From assembly GCA_002347125.1 (NCBI GenBank), contig DDXG01000293.1:22358-49570 (forward strand): 27,213 nucleotides of DNA. The letters are read 5' to 3'. The notes under the pieces were generated by a model. That model did not search any database, was not told where the DNA came from, and was given only the letters and a program-made list of their open reading frames with translations. Numbering within the stretch: position 1 is the first letter of the stretch; the number at the start of each line of letters is the position of its first letter. The stretch comes from Phycisphaerales bacterium UBA2266 (GTDB taxonomy: Bacteria > Planctomycetota > Phycisphaerae > Sedimentisphaerales > Anaerobacaceae). Below are positions 21,742 through 27,213 of this stretch, in pieces. The position numbers and the translations under genes were made by a program.

Positions 21742-22965
21742 TCAGCGGTGGGGACGCCCGCCGGGAAGCCCCGCCGCCTTGCGGAGCCTGGCCGCCATGT
21801 CCGTCTTTTCCCAGGTGAAGTTTTCGCCTTTGCGGCCGAAGTGTCCGCCGTGCGACGTATCCTTGAAGATCGGCCGGGCCAGCTTCAGATGCCGGATCAT
21901 CCCCGCCGGCGTCAGCGGGAAGAACTCCCGCACCAGGTCGCTGATCCGCGACTCGCTGATCCGCCCGGTCCCTTCGGTATTGACGTGCACCGAAATCGGA
22001 TCCGCCACGCCGATCGCATAGGAAAGCTGCAACTCGCACACATCCGCCAGGCCCGCCGCCACGATGTTCTTGGCCGCGTACCGGGCCATGTAGCTGGCCG
22101 TGCGGTCCACCTTCGTCGGGTCCTTGCCGCTGAAGGCCCCGCCGCCGTGGCTGCCGCGCCCGCCGTAGGTATCGACGATAATCTTGCGGCCCGTCAGACC
22201 GCAATCGCCCTTGGGCCCGCCGATGACAAACCGCCCCGTGGGATTGATGTGATAGATGATCTCATCATCCACCAGCCGCTTCGGCAGCACCGGCAGCACC
22301 ACCTTCTCAATCACCTCCCGCTGCAGCTTTTTGTAGGGGATCGACGGATGGTGCTGCGTCGCCACGACCACCGTATGGATCCGCCTGGGCTTGCCGTTTT
22401 CGTACTCCACCGTCACCTGGCTCTTGCCGTCCGGCCGCAGCCACAGCAGCTTCCTCGTCCGGCGCAGCTTCTCCAGCCGCAGCGTGATCAGATGCGCCAG
22501 ATGAATCGGCAGCGGCATCAACTCCGGCGTCTCGCGGCAGGCGAATCCGAACATCAGCCCCTGATCCCCGGCCCCCTGCTCCTTGTGCAGGCCCTGGCCG
22601 GCCGTCACCCCCTGCGATATATCCGGACTCTGCCTGTCCAGCGTCACCATCACGGCGCAGTTGTCCGCGTCGAATCCCAGCGCCGGGTCCGTATATCCGA
22701 TGCGATGGATCGCCTCCCGCACCACCGCCGGAATATCCACCACCGCCCTGCTCGTGATCTCGCCGGCCACCACCGCCAAGCCCGTTGTCACCAGCGTCTC
22801 GCACGCCACCCGGCTGGCCGGATCCTGCTCCAGCATCGCATCCAGAATCGAATCCGAAATGTGGTCCGCCACCTTGTCCGGATGTCCCATTGTTACCGAT
22901 TCGCTCGTAAAGAGATGCCGCTGCCCGTTGCCGGCGGCCTTCGCCTTGCTCAACTTTCCTGCCAT
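21742..22965 (-). CDS. metK: S-adenosylmethionine synthetase
   Basis: A 407-residue methionine adenosyltransferase that makes S-adenosylmethionine from methionine and ATP in the cytosol. The ATP/metal motifs are intact: G-H-P-D-K at 27-31, G-A-G-D-Q-G at 131-136, and GGGAFSGKDPTKVDR at 274-288. The N-terminus carries about 15 extra residues (MAGKLSKAKAAGNGQ) before the usual HLFTSESV. ATG 22965 has AAGGAAAG in the right place; a longer frame to 23064 is not needed. The last residues (GRPHR) are encoded by a tandem CCTCAGCG-type repeat that also supplies the stop codon. No SAM riboswitch was recognised in the 99 bases upstream. The product could feed the radical SAM protein next door, though that alone is no proof of a joint role. 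Confidence 0.97.
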   Translation of the reverse strand: MAGKLSKAKAAGNGQRHLFTSESVTMGHPDKVADHISDSILDAMLEQDPASRVACETLVTTGLAVVAGEITSRAVVDIPAVVREAIHRIGYTDPALGFDADNCAVMVTLDRQSPDISQGVTAGQGLHKEQGAGDQGLMFGFACRETPELMPLPIHLAHLITLRLEKLRRTRKLLWLRPDGKSQVTVEYENGKPRRIHTVVVATQHHPSIPYKKLQREVIEKVVLPVLPKRLVDDEIIYHINPTGRFVIGGPKGDCGLTGRKIIVDTYGGRGSHGGGAFSGKDPTKVDRTASYMARYAAKNIVAAGLADVCELQLSYAIGVADPISVHVNTEGTGRISESRISDLVREFFPLTPAGMIRHLKLARPIFKDTSHGGHFGRKGENFTWEKTDMAARLRKAAGLPGGRPHR

Positions 22966-23064
22966 TGACTGCTTTCCTTTCCAAATATGGGCCTTGCCCG
23001 ATATACCCGACAAATCACCGCGGATTACTCGCCGCCCGCCCCGTTCCCCCGGACCGGTCCGCAT

Positions 23065-24360
23065 CTAACGCTTGGACTTGTCATTCACCGTCCAATCGAA
23101 CTTCGACCATTTCACCGTATACATCCCAACCTCCAGATAAGCCGCCTCCGACTCCTCCAGATATCCGCTCAGGAAGTTCAGCACCGCCGCCGTCGAGGCC
23201 GGCTGGCCCTTGAACTTCTTGTCCGTCCCGTACTTCGCGGCGAATGCCTTGCCGTACCACGTCGCCTGCAACAGTGACGACAGCACCACCTCCCCTGCCG
23301 TCCTATCGATCCGCAGATTCTCCCGCTCCCCAACGAAACGTCGAACCTGCGCATCCAGTTGTTTGCCCAGATCCTCGCCCGTGTACGGGACATTGCGAAG
23401 CGGCGGCCCCGACAGACACCCCTGGCACAGCGCCAGCAGCACCTTGGGATCCACCGTGGGAATCATGAAATACCGCCGCTCGATCTCCTCCAGCGTGTAC
23501 TGTTCGCGCATCACCATGAACTTGTAATCCGTCGATATCCCCGTGATATGCCGGATACTGTCCGATCCCCACACCGCCCTCAGCCACGGCGACCCAGTAA
23601 TTGGGTAATTCTGAGCAATAATATTAAGCATCTGCATGTTATAGGCATTGATCCAGAACGCCAGCTTGTCCGCGTCCGGCCACGCCTTGTACACCGCCGG
23701 GTCCAGATTGTCGAACTCCGTCAGAACGGCCTTCAGCTCCAGCCGCTTGCGGGACAGCGACGCATAATCCACCAGCCCCCGTTCCGTCACGTAGGTCTTG
23801 AGCAGATCGGCGCACCTGTCATGGAACATCACCTTCGCGGCCGCCGGCGCGTTGGCATCCGCCGCACGGGGATCAACGGCCGCCGCTACATTCGGCTCCA
23901 CAACCCCGGCGATATTGGGCTCCACAACGGCGTTCGGTTCGACCGTCGCGACATCATGAGCCGGCGGCGCTGCCTCCTCAGCACCCGCGACGGCGTCGGC
24001 CTCCGGCGGCGCCGCCTCATTAGGCTCGGCCGGGCCGTTAGCGTCCGCCGCCGGTTCATTGGCCTCCGCCAGCAGCGGCGCAATCAGCGCATTGACATCC
24101 ACCTCCGGCTCGACCGCCTCGGCCGGCACGCCAGCCTCCACCGGATCCACAGGCACAACCGACTCTACAGGCGACTCGGCCGCAACCGGCCCCGACACAG
24201 CATGGGCCTCGCCCGGTTCGGTCATATCCGGCGCGGACGGCTCAACGGCCTCAACCACCGGCGGCTCATCGGCCGGACGCTCCTTCTTCGGCGGGCAGCC
24301 CGCGATCAGCGACACCGCCACCGCTGTAACAAGAAATGTGAGAAGCCACGACCTGATCAT
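23065..24360 (-). CDS. DUF547 lipoprotein with long acidic linker
   Basis: A 431-residue exported lipoprotein. The signal peptide ends in a lipobox I-A-G-C (Cys22). Residues about 25-170 form a low-complexity linker rich in Pro, Glu, Ala and Val with recurring EPN units. The C-terminal half is a DUF547 domain starting near CADLLKTYVTERGLVDYASL, with the typical W-x5-K-L-A-F-W-I-N-A-Y-N and LCQGCLSGPPLRN blocks. DUF547 has a papain/transglutaminase-like fold and unknown substrate. Start ATG 24360 has a GGAAGG site; 57 upstream in-frame residues have no signal character. An extended -10 element lies 50 bases ahead. RtcB lies 113 bases upstream on the same strand. Confidence 0.85.
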   Translation of the reverse strand: MIRSWLLTFLVTAVAVSLIAGCPPKKERPADEPPVVEAVEPSAPDMTEPGEAHAVSGPVAAESPVESVVPVDPVEAGVPAEAVEPEVDVNALIAPLLAEANEPAADANGPAEPNEAAPPEADAVAGAEEAAPPAHDVATVEPNAVVEPNIAGVVEPNVAAAVDPRAADANAPAAAKVMFHDRCADLLKTYVTERGLVDYASLSRKRLELKAVLTEFDNLDPAVYKAWPDADKLAFWINAYNMQMLNIIAQNYPITGSPWLRAVWGSDSIRHITGISTDYKFMVMREQYTLEEIERRYFMIPTVDPKVLLALCQGCLSGPPLRNVPYTGEDLGKQLDAQVRRFVGERENLRIDRTAGEVVLSSLLQATWYGKAFAAKYGTDKKFKGQPASTAAVLNFLSGYLEESEAAYLEVGMYTVKWSKFDWTVNDKSKR

Positions 24361-24411
24361 ACCAAACCTTCCAATGCCTGCGCTCCAACGGCTCAGGGCG
24401 CCCAAACCTAT

Positions 24412-24420
24412 ATGATAGCA
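24412..24420 (-). promoter_or_regulatory. Candidate extended -10 promoter
   Basis: Read on the minus strand, TGC-TATCAT forms an extended -10 (TGnTATCAT) about 50 bases ahead of the DUF547 start. No good -35 was found at the usual distance. Confidence 0.35.
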
Positions 24421-24473
24421 CCAAGATACGCATCTGGCCAGCAGATGCAACCATTTGTCGGCAAAAACCCGCA

Positions 24474-25913
24474 TCAGCCCTTCAGAACCGCCAGCGGCGT
24501 CAGCCTCGCCACCCGCCGGGCCCAGCCGCACTCCGTCACGATCCGCACCACCTCGTCAATATCCTTATAGGCCCCCGGCGCCTCCTCCTTGACCTTCTGC
24601 CGGTTCGGCGTAATCAGCTTTATGTGCGAGATGCTCCGCTTGAACTGGTCATCCGTAATCGCCGGCGGGCTGATGACCCGGCCGCCTTTGCTCTTGCCCA
24701 ATGCCGCCGTCCGGCTCAGCACCCGCCCGGCCCCGTGATTCACCGAGCACAGCGACTCGGCCGATGCCCCCGTGCCCACCATCAAGTAGCTGGCCGTACC
24801 CATCGAACCGGGCGTGATAATCGGCTGGCCCGTCTTCTCGAAGGGCGTTCCCGCCATCTGCCGGGGCCCAAACGCCCGCGTCGCCCCCTTGCGATGCACC
24901 CACAGCAACCGCCCCTCGTGCGTCTCCTGCTTGGCCATATTGTGCGTCACATCGTACACCAGCGGCAGCGACACCGGCCCGTACATCCGGTTGAAGCACC
25001 GCCGCACCAGCAGCCCCATGATATGCCGGTTCACAAACCCGAAGTTCGCCGCCGCCCACATCGCCTGTATATACCTGTGCCCCTCCCGGCTCTCGGCCTC
25101 CAGATACGCCAACATCTTCCGCCGCCCCTCCATCCCCGGCCCCCGCGCCGCGGCGTCCATATAATGGTCCGCCACCTCGTACCCGAACCGCCGCGACCCC
25201 GAATGGATCATCACCACGATCTGATGCTCGAACAGCCCGAACGCCGCCGCTGTGACCGCATCGAACACCGCCTGCACTTCCTGAATCTCGATGAAATGAT
25301 TACCCCCGCCCAGCGTACCAAGCTGGCGGCGTCCCTTCTCCATCGCCACCTTCGGAACCGCCTGCGCATCCCCATCCATCGAGCCATGCTCTTCGATTCG
25401 CACCCGGTCCTGCTGGAATTGCTGCTCGTCGAAGGCCTCCCACACCCGGTGTTTGACCTTCTCGGCCAGCCTGGGCACCGCCGCGACCCCTTCGGCGCAG
25501 ACCCACTCGGCCTGCTCGCCCGTCAGGGGCAGGTTCTCCTGCCCCTCGCCCAGGGGCACATCCCGCGCAATGGACGACGCCACCGCCTCGACGTCAATCT
25601 CCCCCGTGCGAAAAGGTGTATGCAGCAGCCGCATCCCACAGTTGATGTCATAACCCACCGCCGGCGGCATGATGGCCCCTTCCATCCCCAGCACCGCCCC
25701 GATCGGTACCCCGAAACCCACATGAATATCCGCCGTCGCCAGCACACGCCTCACCGGTGGCAGCGACGCCGCATCCACCAACTGGCCCACCGCCTCCGCC
25801 TCCAGACCGATGCGATCCGACGCAAAGATCGTCGCATCCGTGACCATCGACCCCTGCCGGTCGATGCGGAGCCGCAGTGGGTCAATACGAACCGGCTTTA
25901 CGCCCGATGTCAT
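24474..25913 (-). CDS. rtcB: RtcB-type RNA ligase
   Basis: A 479-residue RtcB protein, the GTP-dependent ligase that joins 2',3'-cyclic phosphate or 3'-phosphate RNA ends to 5'-OH ends. All key residues are in place by motif: Cys92 in D-I-N-C-G, His206 in G-G-N-H-F, His237 in H-S-G-S-R, His324 in T-H-N (manganese ligands), and His393 in N-H-G-A-G-R, the histidine guanylated in known RtcB. The chain ends in the usual VLKG, with the conserved lysine second to last. ATG 25913 is preceded by AAGGG; a promoter lies 58 bases upstream. No RtcA cyclase, archease or toxin gene is nearby, so its RNA target (tRNA splicing or repair) cannot be read from context. Confidence 0.95.
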   Translation of the reverse strand: MTSGVKPVRIDPLRLRIDRQGSMVTDATIFASDRIGLEAEAVGQLVDAASLPPVRRVLATADIHVGFGVPIGAVLGMEGAIMPPAVGYDINCGMRLLHTPFRTGEIDVEAVASSIARDVPLGEGQENLPLTGEQAEWVCAEGVAAVPRLAEKVKHRVWEAFDEQQFQQDRVRIEEHGSMDGDAQAVPKVAMEKGRRQLGTLGGGNHFIEIQEVQAVFDAVTAAAFGLFEHQIVVMIHSGSRRFGYEVADHYMDAAARGPGMEGRRKMLAYLEAESREGHRYIQAMWAAANFGFVNRHIMGLLVRRCFNRMYGPVSLPLVYDVTHNMAKQETHEGRLLWVHRKGATRAFGPRQMAGTPFEKTGQPIITPGSMGTASYLMVGTGASAESLCSVNHGAGRVLSRTAALGKSKGGRVISPPAITDDQFKRSISHIKLITPNRQKVKEEAPGAYKDIDEVVRIVTECGWARRVARLTPLAVLKG

Positions 25914-25970
25914 CTTCGTTGCGCCCTTATATTCGGACCTTGGACACCCCAGCGCCCGCACTCCACACGC

Positions 25971-25999
25971 ACTATCGCATACTGCGCCGGACCTGTCAA
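25971..25999 (-). promoter_or_regulatory. Sigma70-type promoter for rtcB
   Basis: On the minus strand: perfect TTGACA (25999-25994), 17-base spacer, GATAGT (25976-25971, four of six). Transcription would begin about 50 bases ahead of ATG 25913. Confidence 0.6.
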
Positions 26000-26064
26000 C
26001 GTTCGCAGCCACCCCCCGTCATACCGCGCCATCCAAGAATCACCCCCCCGCCGACCGAATTTCC

Positions 26065-26093
26065 TTGACAAAACACGTTTTTTGCGTTAATCT
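26065..26093 (+). promoter_or_regulatory. Candidate sigma70-type promoter, divergent from rtcB
   Basis: Perfect TTGACA (26065-26070), 17-base spacer, TAATCT (26088-26093, weak -10). It lies 72 bases ahead of ATG 26166 and back-to-back with the rtcB promoter, 65 bases apart. Confidence 0.45.
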
Positions 26094-26106
26094 GGGCAAT
26101 ATCGGC

Positions 26107-26169
26107 ATGACTACGTCCGCGAAGGGCCTGATTCGTCGCCACGTATTGACGGGGCAACCGCAACAATGA
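26107..26169 (+). CDS. Possible 20-residue leader ORF
   Basis: ATG 26107 opens a 20-codon frame (MTTSAKGLIRRHVLTGQPQQ) whose TGA overlaps the next gene's start as ATGA (26166-26169). Such an overlap often couples translation. It lies just past the candidate promoter. The ribosome site ahead of it is poor, so it may not be translated. Confidence 0.3.
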   Translation: MTTSAKGLIRRHVLTGQPQQ

Positions 26170-27213
26170 CACATAGATGGCTGTTTGTTATTTCGCTCGC
26201 GCCAATCCTCGCGGCGGTATCCGCACCCGATGCCCTTGCCGCGGGGGCCACCGCCATCGATAGAGTCCGGACCAAGACCTCTTTGACCGCAGAGGACACG
26301 ACCGTCATCGACAACTTTCTGGCCGACGCCGTCCGTGAAATCGTCAACGCCCCCGACTTCGCCTCCATCTCCAAGGTCCGCTCCGACGTCCTCACGATGA
26401 GCCGCTCCCAGCACGCCCCCTACGTCCAGCAGTTCATCGACGCGGCCAAGCGGAATATCAGTGCCGGCCTGAGCCAGGCCCTGACCCTGCCGACCGACCG
26501 CGGCAACATCATACGGATGAACTTGCTCATCCTCGTTGACACCCTCGAAGACATCCGCCTGCTCGACCTGCCCCTCAAGACCCTCGGCGACCGCAGCCCC
26601 CTGGTTCGCTACTGGTCCGTGCGCTGCTTCGCCAATGACAGCGTCATCAAGACGCTCAGCGCCGGCGCGGCCAATGCCCGGCTGGCCCAATCCGCGGCCG
26701 AGGAAATGACCAAACACGTCAGCCAGGCCGACGCCGCGACCCTCCGCCTGATGGCCGAATACGGTGGACGAGTCCCGGGCCCCTCTGCCCAGAATCTCCT
26801 GACCAAAGTCGCCGACGCCCGAATCGCCCAGTACGAGTCGTGGAAGGTCGACGCCGAACTCATCGACGCCGCCATCCTCAAGTACCTGGCCGTCCGCCTG
26901 GCCGTCGCCACCACCCCCCAGGCCAGGTCCGACCTGGCCATGACCTTCGGCCAGCTCTACGCCCACGTCTTCCAGCGGTACCTCAAGGGCAAGGCCGTCA
27001 TCGGCCAAGCCACCCTCGACCGCCTCAGCGCCGTCCTTGTCGAAGTCGAGGACAAGGCCCTCAAGATCCTCCTCGGCCAGCCCCAGACCACCATCCGAAG
27101 GGCCATCGAGACCCAGTCCGACAGCGAACTGCTCCAGGAATACACCCGCCTGTTCGGCGCCGACGCCCAGGGCGGCGTCCTGACCCAGAAGTTCAACATC
27201 CAGTACACCCGCC
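26166..27213 (+). CDS. Secreted helical protein of unknown function, 3' truncated
   Basis: The frame is open to the window end; 349 residues are visible. A signal peptide (MTHRWLFVISLAPILAAVSA, cleavage after about ADALA, residue 25) directs it out of the cytosol. The mature part is almost all predicted helix with leucine/alanine-rich amphipathic repeats such as LRLMAEYGG, LLILVDTLEDIRLLDLPLK and RSPLVRYWSVRCF, the last resembling a HEAT-type repeat. No catalytic motif was recognised. Third codon positions are almost all C or G with a strong excess of C. Start ATG 26166 overlaps the 20-codon ORF; only a weak GGGGC site precedes it. I do not recognise the family. Confidence 0.8.
   Translation, partial: MTHRWLFVISLAPILAAVSAPDALAAGATAIDRVRTKTSLTAEDTTVIDNFLADAVREIVNAPDFASISKVRSDVLTMSRSQHAPYVQQFIDAAKRNISAGLSQALTLPTDRGNIIRMNLLILVDTLEDIRLLDLPLKTLGDRSPLVRYWSVRCFANDSVIKTLSAGAANARLAQSAAEEMTKHVSQADAATLRLMAEYGGRVPGPSAQNLLTKVADARIAQYESWKVDAELIDAAILKYLAVRLAVATTPQARSDLAMTFGQLYAHVFQRYLKGKAVIGQATLDRLSAVLVEVEDKALKILLGQPQTTIRRAIETQSDSELLQEYTRLFGADAQGGVLTQKFNIQYTR

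Noticed and set aside
22966..23064. SAM riboswitch before metK
   Set aside because: Only a 12-bp palindrome (CGGACCGGTCCG) is seen; none of the conserved core motifs of SAM riboswitches could be recognised.

Overview
This looks like a chromosomal piece of a GC-rich planctomycete, most likely of the Phycisphaerae/Sedimentisphaerales type. The reasons are a PEP-CTERM surface protein next to a DUF11-repeat lipoprotein, a small planctomycete-style zinc ribbon, PQQ-repeat and DUF547 secreted proteins, a TraR/DksA-type regulator, and an archaeal-type pyruvoyl arginine decarboxylase paired with an agmatinase. The placement is by recognition of families, not by a search. No rRNA, tRNA, transposase, phage gene or CRISPR array was seen.

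Layout. 1-2416 (+): the tail of a zf-HC2 membrane protein, a YbjQ protein, NfeD, a stomatin/SPFH protein and a 40-residue zinc ribbon, forming a membrane-quality/stress type operon. 2413-5521 (-): a 97-residue unknown protein, a secreted PQQ-type beta-propeller and purH, behind a good sigma70-like promoter. 5986-8375 (+): PEP-CTERM protein and DUF11 lipoprotein, ending in a GC-rich hairpin. 8564-14594 (-): an ion-transport block made of a LapA-like membrane protein, CorA, a UPF0316 protein and two CPA2 antiporters, one with RCK domains and one fused to a PTS EIIA domain. 14874-19557 (-): a possible short upstream ORF, pyruvoyl arginine decarboxylase, agmatinase, PIG-L deacetylase, GT4 glycosyltransferase and a GH100-like glycosidase, the last three tightly packed. 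19764-20222 (+): a TraR/DksA regulator. 20240-25913 (-): a radical SAM-HhH protein, a repeat-bearing intergenic stretch, metK, a DUF547 lipoprotein and RtcB. 26166-end (+): a secreted helical protein of unknown function, cut by the window edge.

How the parts fit. Arginine decarboxylase plus agmatinase give arginine -> agmatine -> putrescine + urea. PIG-L, GT4 and glycosidase look like a small pathway that builds or trims a glycoconjugate. The transporter block handles Mg2+ and monovalent cation/proton exchange, with nucleotide (RCK) and possibly phosphorylation (EIIA) control. The most unusual points are the PIG-L/GT4/GH cassette joined to polyamine genes, the small ORF with hairpin ahead of the arginine decarboxylase, the antiporter-EIIA fusion, and short ORFs overlapping or abutting larger genes.
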